This document shows, piece by piece, positions 1 to 6,148 of a stretch of DNA of 7,303 nt. Source of the stretch: Bacteroidota bacterium (GTDB lineage: Bacteria > Bacteroidota > Bacteroidia > NS11-12g > UBA9320); NCBI GenBank assembly GCA_024638525.1, contig JAHEKB010000115.1:1-7303 (forward strand), read 5' to 3'. How positions within the stretch are numbered: the stretch's first letter is position 1; every line of letters starts with the position of its first letter. The translations under genes and the position numbers were made by a program. The notes beneath the pieces are model-generated. The model saw only the letters and a list, made by a program, of their open reading frames with translations, did no database searches and was not told where the DNA came from.

Positions 1-270
1 CTAGAATCTTTAAAAAAGACCAATAAAGTAGTCTTTATGGACGAGGACGTAAGCGGTGGTGCCACGGCCTTTTTAATGCAACAAGTATTAGAAGTACAGA
101 AGGGTTATCTTCAGCTCGACAGTGCTCCTAGAACATTGAGTTCTCAAGACCATCGCCCTGCATATGGCACTGATGGAGATTATTTTTCCAAATCAAACGC
201 AGAACAATTGTTTGATTTGATTTACGAAATGATGCACGAATACGATCCGGCATCTTATCCCGCTTTTTAA
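1..270 (+). CDS. 2-oxoacid dehydrogenase E1 component, C-terminal end (5'-partial)
   Basis: This is the final 89 codons of a gene that enters from the left edge; the reading frame is open from base 1 and stops at TAA 268-270. The residues resemble the transketolase C-terminal domain of a beta-type E1 subunit. A strand with VVFMDEDVSGGA leads into a helix, followed by HRPAYGTDGDYFSK and a last helix ending in an acidic, proline-containing tail. In Bacteroidota this tail is typical of E1 proteins in which alpha and beta parts are fused in one chain and which decarboxylate pyruvate or branched-chain 2-oxoacids, passing the acyl group to lipoyl-E2. Whether this copy is fused, and which substrate it uses, cannot be seen because the ThDP-binding region lies outside the window. 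It converges on mscL and shares the hairpin terminator just after its stop. The ATG at 37 is an internal methionine, not a start. Confidence 0.8.
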   Translation, partial: LESLKKTNKVVFMDEDVSGGATAFLMQQVLEVQKGYLQLDSAPRTLSSQDHRPAYGTDGDYFSKSNAEQLFDLIYEMMHEYDPASYPAF

Positions 271-297
271 AAAAAAGGCCGGAAGAACCGGCCCTTT
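269..297. terminator. Bidirectional rho-independent terminator between the E1 gene and mscL
   Basis: A perfect 6-bp GC stem (GGCCGG 277-282, CCGGCC 288-293) encloses an AAGAA loop. On the left it is flanked by eight A (269-276) and on the right by CTTT (294-297). Read on the minus strand this is a strong hairpin followed by eight T, just after the mscL stop at 302. Read on the plus strand the T run is only three long, so termination of the E1 gene here should be weaker. The hairpin begins almost at the E1 stop codon. Confidence 0.85.
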
Positions 298-301
298 ATC
301 A

Positions 302-724
302 TTACTGCTTAAGAGAATCTCTGATCTCTTTTAGTAGGTCAATTTCAGATGGACCTGCTGGAGCCGGAGCTTCTTCCTCTTTAGGTTTTTGAGACTTGTT
401 GTAAGCCCTGACGATCATAAAGATACATAAGGCAACAATCACAAAAGTGATGATGTGGTTGATGAAGGTGCCGTAATAAATTGCTACTTCACCAATAGCG
501 TCGGTGATAACTACATCGCCTTCCATTACAGCTTCTGAAGCATCTTGGATGACATACTTTAATTGAGCAAAGTCTACGCCTCCAATCATCTTACCGACAA
601 CCGGCATCAAAATGTCATTGACCAAGGAGTTGATGATGTGGCCAAAATAAGTGGCCATGATCACAGCTACTGCTAGATCCAGGACATTGCCTTTCATTAA
701 AAATGCTTTGAATTCTTTTATCAT
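302..724 (-). CDS. mscL: Large-conductance mechanosensitive channel MscL
   Basis: MscL is a homopentameric inner-membrane channel that opens under membrane tension and releases solutes during hypo-osmotic shock. The 140-residue product is close to the usual length (136 in E. coli). It has the amphipathic N-terminus MIKEFKAFLMKGN, TM1 with the DLAV...FG and LVNDILMP pattern (about 14-41), a periplasmic loop of about 45-80, and TM2 starting YYGTFINHII (about 83-107). A charged linker with an Ala/Pro stretch and the C-terminal bundle helix SEIDLLKEIRDSL follow. I chose the ATG at 724-722 because MIKEFK aligns with the E. coli start; an in-frame TTG at 748 would add eight unlikely residues. The two TM1 glycines corresponding to E. 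coli Gly22 and Gly26 are both alanine here (Ala20, Ala24). It is the last gene of the minus-strand run, 66 bp after the SprT-like gene, and ends at a strong terminator. Confidence 0.96.
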   Translation of the reverse strand: MIKEFKAFLMKGNVLDLAVAVIMATYFGHIINSLVNDILMPVVGKMIGGVDFAQLKYVIQDASEAVMEGDVVITDAIGEVAIYYGTFINHIITFVIVALCIFMIVRAYNKSQKPKEEEAPAPAGPSEIDLLKEIRDSLKQ

Positions 725-745
725 GTTTTTACTTGTTGGTTTCAC

Positions 746-753
746 CAAAGATG
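746..753 (-). promoter_or_regulatory. Possible Bacteroidota -7 box upstream of mscL
   Basis: On the minus strand this reads CATCTTTG, one mismatch from the Bacteroidota -7 consensus TAnnTTTG. It lies 21 nt before the mscL ATG, almost the same spacing as the better candidate ahead of gdh. No clear TTG or TTTG element is present about 20 bp further upstream. The 66-bp gap after the SprT-like gene leaves room for an internal promoter, but a one-mismatch hit in A/T-rich DNA is weak evidence. Confidence 0.25.
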
Positions 754-790
754 GTAAAAATTGATTTAGAAATGGAATAAGCTTTGCCTT

Positions 791-1390
791 TTAGTCCAAA
801 GGCTGAACCCAACTGGCCTTGTGAATGGTATATGCTTTATTGTTTTCAATCCGCCTACATAGAATTCTTGTCCTGCGCAAATCCCCTTTGCTGTATACTT
901 GATTTCTAAATTTAAATCGTTGATTTTGTGGCAGTTCTGACAACATGACTTCGCCTTTCCTATCATCATAGCTGGATAAGATTCTTTCCTTATCCATTTG
1001 AATCCCCGAACACACCGTGGGCTTATCATATTCGTTTTGATACAGAGTCGTCAATTGTTCTGATTTAGAAAAGAGGCCTTTTATCTTCCACAGATCCAAT
1101 AATATTCTGTAATTCTCCTGCCATTCATTGCCATGGGGTTTCACTTTCCATTTATGCCTTTCGTAGGTCATTAGGTGAGCAATTTCATGAACAAGGGTCA
1201 ATGCGAACCGATAAGCATTCAGATTGTTGTTGATGGTAATGCTTTTGTGTCCGCCTCGCACAGAAAAGTCTCCGAGCTTAGTTTTGCGAGCTGCCTTTAT
1301 TTTCAATTCACAATTATTGCTCACTAAATAAGCTATAATTAGCTTAGCCCTGGCCTCGCCAAAATGTTGAATGAGCAAATCTGAACTCAT
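791..1390 (-). CDS. SprT-like zinc metalloprotein (SprT-like domain)
   Basis: The 199-residue product carries the SprT-like signature: HEIAH at residues 68-72 (two zinc-ligand histidines and the catalytic glutamate), followed by H86 in HGNEW as the probable third ligand. The family includes bacterial SprT and the eukaryotic DNA-protein-crosslink protease SPRTN, so a cytoplasmic zinc protease is the natural guess; the bacterial role is poorly known. The N-terminal part (CELKIKAARKTKLGDFS) matches the strand-rich start of the domain. The C-terminal part, where classical SprT has a four-cysteine zinc ribbon, has only two cysteines (127 and 178) and no CxxC pair. It ends instead in a basic strand segment (KGDLRRTRILCRRI), as I recall for Bacteroidota relatives. 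The start ATG at 1390 overlaps the psd stop in an ATGA arrangement, indicating translational coupling. Placement in a lipid and channel gene run does not explain its role. Confidence 0.82.
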   Translation of the reverse strand: MSSDLLIQHFGEARAKLIIAYLVSNNCELKIKAARKTKLGDFSVRGGHKSITINNNLNAYRFALTLVHEIAHLMTYERHKWKVKPHGNEWQENYRILLDLWKIKGLFSKSEQLTTLYQNEYDKPTVCSGIQMDKERILSSYDDRKGEVMLSELPQNQRFKFRNQVYSKGDLRRTRILCRRIENNKAYTIHKASWVQPLD

Positions 1391-2046
1391 TTCTCTAACT
1401 GCGCTAAAACCGACTTTGCGCCGCTTACCTTTTCTTCTAAGTTTACCTTTATCTGCGCTCCTAAGGGCAAGAGAACGTCTACTCTTGATCCAAACTTTAT
1501 GAAGCCCATTTCACTGCCGGCTTCAACCCTGTCATTCTCCTTGATATACCACCTAATTCTTCGAGCCACAGCTCCTGCGATTTGCCTAAAGAGCACTTCT
1601 TGACCAGACTCGCTCTTAAGAACGGTCGTTGTCCTTTCGTTTTCTGTACTAGATTTCGGATGCCAGGCTACGAGGTATTTCCCGGGATGGTATTTGAAAT
1701 ATGTGACCAGCCCTGATATCGGGTTACGGTTAACATGCACATTGAGAGGAGACATAAAAATGGATAACTGTATCCTTTTATCTTTAAAATATTCTCCCTC
1801 TTCCACTTCTTCAATCACAACAACTTTGCCGTCACATGGAGCGAGTACCTGCCCGTTCTCAAAACTCAATTTGCGATAGGGATTGCGAAAAAACCTTAGA
1901 ATCAATATGTAAAATACGAGCAATGGAATGCCAAGAAGTAGAACAAGCCAAAACGGCATTGACAGTTCCACCAGCAATATTAAGCTGGCTAGAAGGAACA
2001 TGCTTGAGATCAAAATGATCTTAGTGCCTTCTCTGTGAATTCTCAT
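1387..2046 (-). CDS. psd: Phosphatidylserine decarboxylase proenzyme, short type
   Basis: Psd decarboxylates phosphatidylserine to phosphatidylethanolamine at the inner membrane and is made as a proenzyme that cleaves itself to create a pyruvoyl group. The 219-residue length fits the short class rather than the roughly 320-residue E. coli enzyme. Two hydrophobic helices fill about residues 10-27 and 31-50, then RFFRNPYR marks the start of the catalytic domain. APCDGKV (Asp72) and SPLNVHVNR (His104) supply the likely processing triad with Ser187. Self-cleavage should fall between Gly186 and Ser187 in FGSRVD, giving a beta chain of about 186 residues and a pyruvoyl-bearing alpha chain of about 33. 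The start ATG abuts the gdh stop (TAA then ATG), with an SD-like GAGAGGG nine nt upstream. The 3' end overlaps the SprT-like start by 4 bp. It shares the phospholipid pathway with cdsA, from which gdh separates it. Confidence 0.93.
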   Translation of the reverse strand: MRIHREGTKIILISSMFLLASLILLVELSMPFWLVLLLGIPLLVFYILILRFFRNPYRKLSFENGQVLAPCDGKVVVIEEVEEGEYFKDKRIQLSIFMSPLNVHVNRNPISGLVTYFKYHPGKYLVAWHPKSSTENERTTTVLKSESGQEVLFRQIAGAVARRIRWYIKENDRVEAGSEMGFIKFGSRVDVLLPLGAQIKVNLEEKVSGAKSVLAQLEK

Positions 2047-3321
2047 TTAGAATATCCCTCTCAATTTAGAGGTACTCGCCACTTTGTCGATAGCCACGAT
2101 ATAGGCAGCTGTTCTCATGCTTACCTTGTACTTCTTTGAAGCTTTATAGACATTTTCAAAAGCTTGTTTCATAATTCTATCCGCCCTTCTGTTTACCCGC
2201 TCTTCGGTCCAGAAATAACCAAGTCTGTTTTGAACCCATTCAAAGTATGAAACAGACACACCTCCTGCATTTGCAAGAATATCAGGAACAACCATGATGC
2301 CCTTATCATTGAGAATTCTATCAGCATTGGCAGCCGTCGGGCCATTTGCTCCTTCTACAATAAGCTTTGCTTTGATCCTGTCTGCATTTTGCTCCGTGAT
2401 TTGATCCTCCAAAGCCGCCGGAACCAATACGTCTACATCCAAAGTTAAGAGTTCATCGTTGCTGATGATTTTTCCTCCTTTAAAGCCTTCTAGGCTTTTG
2501 TTCTTCTCTACAAATTCCACGGCAGCATCTATGTCAATACCCCCCTTCTTATAGTATGCTCCGCTAACATCTGAAATTGCACAGACTTTAAGGCCCTGCA
2601 TTTCCAATAGTTTTGCAGATATGCTTCCTACATTGCCAAATCCCTGAACAGCACAAGTGGAAGTTGATGGATTCATTTTGAGCTTGGCCATTGCACTTCT
2701 TGTTGAGACCATGACGCCTCTTCCTGTCGCTTCTACTCGTCCAAGCGATCCGCCTAAAACAAGAGGCTTACCTGTGACAACGGCGGGGCTCGCATATCCG
2801 GAGAGCTGAGAGTACTCATCCATAATCCAGGCCATAGTCTGGGGGTTGGTCCCCATATCTGGTGCTGGGATATCTCGCTCTGGGCCAAAAACATCGCGCA
2901 TGGCTAGAGTAAATGCACGTGTTAATCGCTCGAGCTCTCCAGGGGAAAGCTCACGCGGATCGCAGGTAATTCCTCCCTTTGCGCCACCATAGGGTATTCC
3001 CACAATAGCACATTTCCAAGTCATCCAAGCCGCCAAAGCCTTAACTTCATCCAAATTGACCGAATTAGCATAGCGAATGCCGCCTTTTGACGGACCCAAT
3101 TTAGAAGAATGTACCACTCTAAAGCCTTCAAAGACCTTTATGTGACCATCGTCCATGGTAACAGGTACATTCACAATCACAGATTTTTCAGGGGATTTTA
3201 GGGCCTCATAAGTAGACTCATCCAAACCTAGGATTCGAGCCGCTTCATGGAATCTCTCCATCATAGAATCCAGAGGGTTAAGCTCTGAGATTGGAGCGGG
3301 CTCCGTGTATTTCATTTTCAT
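2047..3321 (-). CDS. gdh: Glutamate dehydrogenase (Glu/Leu/Phe/Val dehydrogenase family)
   Basis: This enzyme interconverts glutamate and 2-oxoglutarate plus ammonia with NAD(P)H in the cytoplasm. At 424 residues it has the usual size of the small hexameric class. The N-terminal substrate domain contains GPSKGGIRY (Lys79), WKCAI (Lys103), PYGGAKGGI with the catalytic Lys115, and PAPDMGTN with Asp155. The Rossmann domain starts around residue 200 with ATGRG, followed by the dinucleotide motif GFGNVG (227-232) and an Asp251 after the second strand. VEGANGP and ILANAGGVSVSYFEW near the end are typical of glutamate rather than leucine dehydrogenase. NAD versus NADP preference cannot be settled by eye. 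The first ATG (3321) is used here; a second ATG at 3315 would shorten it by two residues. It follows a 70-bp gap with a candidate promoter, and its stop directly touches the psd start, so gdh and psd are probably co-transcribed and coupled. Confidence 0.95.
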   Translation of the reverse strand: MKMKYTEPAPISELNPLDSMMERFHEAARILGLDESTYEALKSPEKSVIVNVPVTMDDGHIKVFEGFRVVHSSKLGPSKGGIRYANSVNLDEVKALAAWMTWKCAIVGIPYGGAKGGITCDPRELSPGELERLTRAFTLAMRDVFGPERDIPAPDMGTNPQTMAWIMDEYSQLSGYASPAVVTGKPLVLGGSLGRVEATGRGVMVSTRSAMAKLKMNPSTSTCAVQGFGNVGSISAKLLEMQGLKVCAISDVSGAYYKKGGIDIDAAVEFVEKNKSLEGFKGGKIISNDELLTLDVDVLVPAALEDQITEQNADRIKAKLIVEGANGPTAANADRILNDKGIMVVPDILANAGGVSVSYFEWVQNRLGYFWTEERVNRRADRIMKQAFENVYKASKKYKVSMRTAAYIVAIDKVASTSKLRGIF

Positions 3322-3341
3322 GGAATTTTATAAATATTGGG

Positions 3342-3373
3342 CAAAAGTATTTATTAATCATCTACCTGCTAAA
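3342..3373 (-). promoter_or_regulatory. Candidate Bacteroidota promoter for gdh-psd-sprT-like
   Basis: On the minus strand the cdsA-gdh gap contains TACTTTTG (3349-3342), an exact match to the Bacteroidota -7 consensus TAnnTTTG. A TTTA (3373-3370) lies 20 bp upstream, one mismatch from the -33 TTTG element at the usual spacing. The -7 box ends 20 nt before the gdh ATG, which would give a short A/T-rich leader without a Shine-Dalgarno, common in this phylum. No terminator hairpin is visible after cdsA, so read-through from cdsA is also likely. Confidence 0.5.
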
Positions 3374-3391
3374 TGCAAGGCTGATTTTTAA

Positions 3392-4183
3392 TCAATATAG
3401 ACTTAACACTAAAATATATGGAAGCGCTGCAAACAGTATGGAATCAATTCTATCGAGTATACCACCATGCCCTGGCATCATATTTCCAGAATCTTTTATT
3501 CCAAGTTTCCTTTTATAAAAGGATTCAAAAAGGTCGCCAAGTACAGATGTCAATACCACAACCATTCCCAGAACAATTGCCGGAGCCTTGAGGTTTAACC
3601 ATATTGCATCAAGAACTACTACTATAGCTAAGGTCAATAGCAAACCCCCTAAAGTCCCTTCTATGGTTTTCTTCGGGCTTATTTTTGGAAAGATTGGGTT
3701 CTTGCCAATCCATTTACCTACCACATAGGCCATAGAATCATAAGACCAGATACATATAAAGAAAAACCACAAATGATGAGTGTATATATCTGGATTCTGC
3801 ACGCACCACAATGCCAGAGATGCCAGTGGGAGCCACAAGTATAGAGTTAGAAAGAGCAAGCTTGCTTGTTTGCCCTTTTGTAAATCTCTATACGCTAAAA
3901 CAATGCTCAACAACTGAACTCCAAAGGCAATCCAATATTCATATGTCAGAGGGTCTACCTGTTCAAATAGACACAAATAGATGATTAAACCTGCATAGAC
4001 CAATGCAGTAAATTGGGTGCTTCTACCTCCACTCTCATCCCTGTGTCCTATCATTTCCATCAATGCCAAAAGAGAGAATAGCGTGATAAGTATTGTGGTA
4101 AAGGGTTGCTCAAAGTAAATGGCTAGCGCAACCATTATCACATACAAGGATCCGGAGATCAGACGCAAGCTGAGATTAGACAT
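3392..4183 (-). CDS. cdsA: Phosphatidate cytidylyltransferase (CDP-diacylglycerol synthase)
   Basis: CdsA converts phosphatidic acid and CTP into CDP-diacylglycerol, the precursor of all major bacterial phospholipids, in the inner membrane. The 263-residue product is mostly hydrophobic, with roughly eight membrane helices. It carries the family signature at residues 221-247: a KR pair, KD at 230-231, and PGHGGILDRID. Further support is ISPKKTIEGTLGG (168-180), which follows the SYDSMAYVVGKWIGK segment where most relatives read ND-x-x-AY; here the N is Tyr148 but Asp149 is kept. I chose the ATG at 4183 (MSNLSLRLISG). The frame stays open upstream to an apparent 319 residues, but that extension is antisense-like sequence inside the CPBP gene. 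The start overlaps the CPBP stop by 8 bp and an SD-like GGAAAGG sits five nt before it, pointing to coupled translation. Confidence 0.94.
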   Translation of the reverse strand: MSNLSLRLISGSLYVIMVALAIYFEQPFTTILITLFSLLALMEMIGHRDESGGRSTQFTALVYAGLIIYLCLFEQVDPLTYEYWIAFGVQLLSIVLAYRDLQKGKQASLLFLTLYLWLPLASLALWCVQNPDIYTHHLWFFFICIWSYDSMAYVVGKWIGKNPIFPKISPKKTIEGTLGGLLLTLAIVVVLDAIWLNLKAPAIVLGMVVVLTSVLGDLFESFYKRKLGIKDSGNMMPGHGGILDRIDSILFAALPYILVLSLY

Positions 4184-5141
4184 AGAACCTTTCCAACTTT
4201 GGGTGAGCATGAGTAGAGATGTAGCGAAATACCAAAACAAATCCAATGATCGCCATGAGTACAAGGCTCCAATGCATATCTTGGTCCTGCTGCAAAACCT
4301 CCTCGTAACTGCCATCTGATATAAAATGTAAACTGAACACCGTAACTGCATTATTTAGAAAGTGTGCAATTACTGCGGTCCAAACAGAGCCAGTCCAATA
4401 CACCAAATAACCAAAGGTCATGGCCAGCAGCATCATTGGAAGCACTTTGTAAATCTGCAAATGCAAAAGCGTAAAAATTACAGCTGAAGCAAAAATTGCT
4501 AGGTGAACATTCTTGAATAAACCGTTGAAGATGTTGAGTATCAACCCCCTAAACACCAACTCTTCGGCAAGGGCTGGTATAGCTGCCATAAGCAATAGGT
4601 TGATGACAAAGTCCCAACTGCTGCCTTCACCAAGCATAACCTCATAAAGCCGGTTGTTCTCCCCATCTTTAAGACTTGCCCATTCATGCAATGACGGAGA
4701 TATGCTGCTCAAATCAATGGCTGCATTCCATTCGAGCAACTGACTCATGATAGGGATGGATAAAAGAAAAAAGATCAGACTCCACAACAACCACTTTCCC
4801 TTGGCCATTTTATCCGCCGATAGAAAACTCATGCTGTCTGCTTTGATGGCTTTTGTCGTGGCCCATGCACCCACAATAAAGGCCAAAGAAGCGCCAAAAA
4901 AGTTCATAATCCGCAAAGAATTTGTCTGGTTCATCAACTCTGCTAACTTGTCTTGGTCTGTCAATTCAGATATGCTCATCCCGCTCACCAAAATAGCCAA
5001 GCCTGCACCCAAACTACCCATTACAATCATGGCAATTAGAATTATCCCCCCAGCTAAAAAGAAATGTGACATAGCTTGGATTCTATTGGGCCTGAGGTCC
5101 TCAGTCAATTGCGTATTTTTGTCGCCGTTTAAATGCTCCAT
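4176..5141 (-). CDS. CPBP-family intramembrane glutamic endopeptidase (Rce1/CAAX-protease-like)
   Basis: This is a multi-pass membrane protein of 321 residues with the three motifs of the ABI/CPBP (Rce1-like) domain. They are EELVFR (Glu193, Glu194, Arg198), FTLLH (Phe223, His227) and HFLNN (His260, Asn264). The glutamates and histidines form the catalytic site of Rce1-type proteases; bacterial substrates are mostly unknown. Hydrophobic helices are seen near 27-53, 78-98, 117-135, 178-192, 214-230, 233-250, 252-272 and 291-308. A polar stretch of about 40 residues (137-177) precedes the catalytic helix and probably faces outside the membrane. The first 23 residues are hydrophilic; Met24 (5072) is an alternative start. 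It begins the minus-strand run, overlapping cdsA by 8 bp, and its ATG lies 14 nt from the divergent dusB ATG. Bacteriocin immunity is another role in this family, but no toxin gene is nearby. Confidence 0.9.
   Translation of the reverse strand: MEHLNGDKNTQLTEDLRPNRIQAMSHFFLAGGIILIAMIVMGSLGAGLAILVSGMSISELTDQDKLAELMNQTNSLRIMNFFGASLAFIVGAWATTKAIKADSMSFLSADKMAKGKWLLWSLIFFLLSIPIMSQLLEWNAAIDLSSISPSLHEWASLKDGENNRLYEVMLGEGSSWDFVINLLLMAAIPALAEELVFRGLILNIFNGLFKNVHLAIFASAVIFTLLHLQIYKVLPMMLLAMTFGYLVYWTGSVWTAVIAHFLNNAVTVFSLHFISDGSYEEVLQQDQDMHWSLVLMAIIGFVLVFRYISTHAHPKLERFYV
5092..5104. repeat. Short perfect inverted repeat near the dusB/CPBP divergent starts
   Basis: CTGAGG (5092-5097), a single T, and CCTCAG (5099-5104) form a perfect 6+1+6 palindrome. 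It lies inside the CPBP 5' coding region, 51 nt before the dusB ATG and just upstream of the candidate dusB -7 box. It could be an operator half-site pair, but a repeat this short is expected about twice by chance in a window of this size. Confidence 0.3.
5114..5121 (+). promoter_or_regulatory. Candidate -7 box for dusB
   Basis: TATTTTTG exactly matches the Bacteroidota -7 consensus TAnnTTTG and lies 34 nt before the dusB ATG, inside the first codons of the divergent CPBP gene. The nearest upstream TTG (5086-5088) is 25 bp away, longer than the usual spacing of about 20, so the -33 part is weak. Some dusB promoter has to lie in this region, because the gap between the two start codons is only 14 nt. 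Confidence 0.35.
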
Positions 5142-5155
5142 CTACTGCGGCAAAT

Positions 5156-6148
5156 ATGGTAAAAATAGGTCAGATAGAATTGGGTACTTTCCCTTTGATC
5201 CTTGCTCCAATGGAAGATGTAAGTGATCCTCCCTTTCGGTTGGTATGCAATGCCAACGGGGCCGATCTGATGTTTACAGAGTTTATTAGTTCCGAAGGGC
5301 TTATCAGAGATGCAGCTAAAAGTACGCAAAAGTTAGATGTATTTGAATATGAGCGCCCTATAGGGATTCAAATCTTTGGCAACAACATTGATTCAATGAA
5401 GGAGGCCACAGCTATTGCAACTGCGGCGAAACCAGACATCATTGATATCAATTATGGTTGCCCGGTTAAAAAAGTGGCCTGCAAAGGTGCGGGAGCAGGA
5501 ATACTTCGTGATATCCCTAAGATGGTGAAAATGACAGCAGAAATTGTCAAAAGCACACATTTACCTGTGACAGTCAAAACTCGATTGGGTTGGGATGAAC
5601 AGACGAAATATATTTATGAGGTTGCAGAGCGACTTCAAGATGTTGGTATACAGGCCTTGAGCATCCACGGTAGAACCAGAGTCCAGATGTACAAAGGAGA
5701 AGCAGATTGGTCCCTTATCGGAAAGATCAAAGAAAATCCGAGAATGAAGATTCCCGTTTTTGGCAATGGAGATATTGACAGCCCTCAAAAGGCAAAAGAC
5801 TACAAAGAGAAATATGGAATTGATGGAATAATGATTGGCAGGGCTGCAATTGGATATCCATGGATTTTTAGGGAGATTAAACACTTTCTTAAAACCGGCG
5901 ATGAACTCGCCCCCCCGAGCATCTCCGAAAGAGTTCAAGTATGCAGAACACATTTTGATGAAAGTTTGAGATGGAAAGGAGAGCGACTTGGAATTGTTGA
6001 AATGCGTAAACATTATAGCAATTACTTCAAGGGAATTGCCCACTTTAAACCCTACCGAAACGAATTGGTACAAAGTATGGACGTTCAAGAAATAAACGGC
6101 ATACTTGCTCAGGTAGAAGAGCGATTTGGGAATCTTAGCCTAGCCTAA
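5156..6148 (+). CDS. dusB: tRNA-dihydrouridine synthase (DusB-like)
   Basis: Dus enzymes reduce specific uridines in the tRNA D-loop to dihydrouridine using NAD(P)H and a bound FMN. The 330-residue length is normal. The FMN-binding barrel starts with LILAPMEDVSD (14-24). The family signature around DINYGCPVKKV holds the catalytic cysteine Cys102. Further flavin or phosphate contacts are seen at TVKTRLGWD (Lys141), SIHGRTR (His171), GNGDI (203-207) and MIGRA (226-230). The C-terminal helical tRNA-binding domain includes EMRKHYSNYFKG. The GCPVKKV wording and overall pattern favour the DusB subgroup over DusA or DusC. The ATG at 5156 is the first in frame and gives the expected N-terminus. It is divergent from the CPBP gene and overlaps the small membrane-protein gene by 9 bp at its 3' end. 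Confidence 0.95.
   Translation: MVKIGQIELGTFPLILAPMEDVSDPPFRLVCNANGADLMFTEFISSEGLIRDAAKSTQKLDVFEYERPIGIQIFGNNIDSMKEATAIATAAKPDIIDINYGCPVKKVACKGAGAGILRDIPKMVKMTAEIVKSTHLPVTVKTRLGWDEQTKYIYEVAERLQDVGIQALSIHGRTRVQMYKGEADWSLIGKIKENPRMKIPVFGNGDIDSPQKAKDYKEKYGIDGIMIGRAAIGYPWIFREIKHFLKTGDELAPPSISERVQVCRTHFDESLRWKGERLGIVEMRKHYSNYFKGIAHFKPYRNELVQSMDVQEINGILAQVEERFGNLSLA

Noticed and set aside
725..748. TTG start giving MscL eight extra residues
   Set aside because: The ATG at 724 places MIKEFK at the N-terminus as in other MscL proteins, and the extra residues would precede the amphipathic gating helix.
766..1029. 87-codon minus-strand ORF with several cysteines
   Set aside because: It lies out of frame inside the 3' half of the SprT-like gene, whose own frame has clear family motifs. 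The composition looks random and no motif is recognisable.
4184..4351. 56-residue N-terminal extension of CdsA
   Set aside because: The upstream frame overlaps the 3' part of the CPBP coding sequence and gives residues unlike any CdsA N-terminus. The ATG at 4183 yields the expected length.
4176..5141. CPBP protein as part of a bacteriocin immunity or phage-defence system
   Set aside because: No small toxin, leader peptide, export gene or defence-associated neighbour is present; the surroundings are housekeeping genes.
4747..5226. 159-codon plus-strand ORF crossing the CPBP start region
   Set aside because: It is antisense to the CPBP membrane helices and out of frame with dusB, with a composition expected from the complement of hydrophobic codons.
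5561..6088. 175-codon ORF antisense to dusB
   Set aside because: dusB in this stretch is strongly supported by catalytic and FMN motifs, and the antisense product matches no family pattern I know. Long antisense frames are common opposite real genes.
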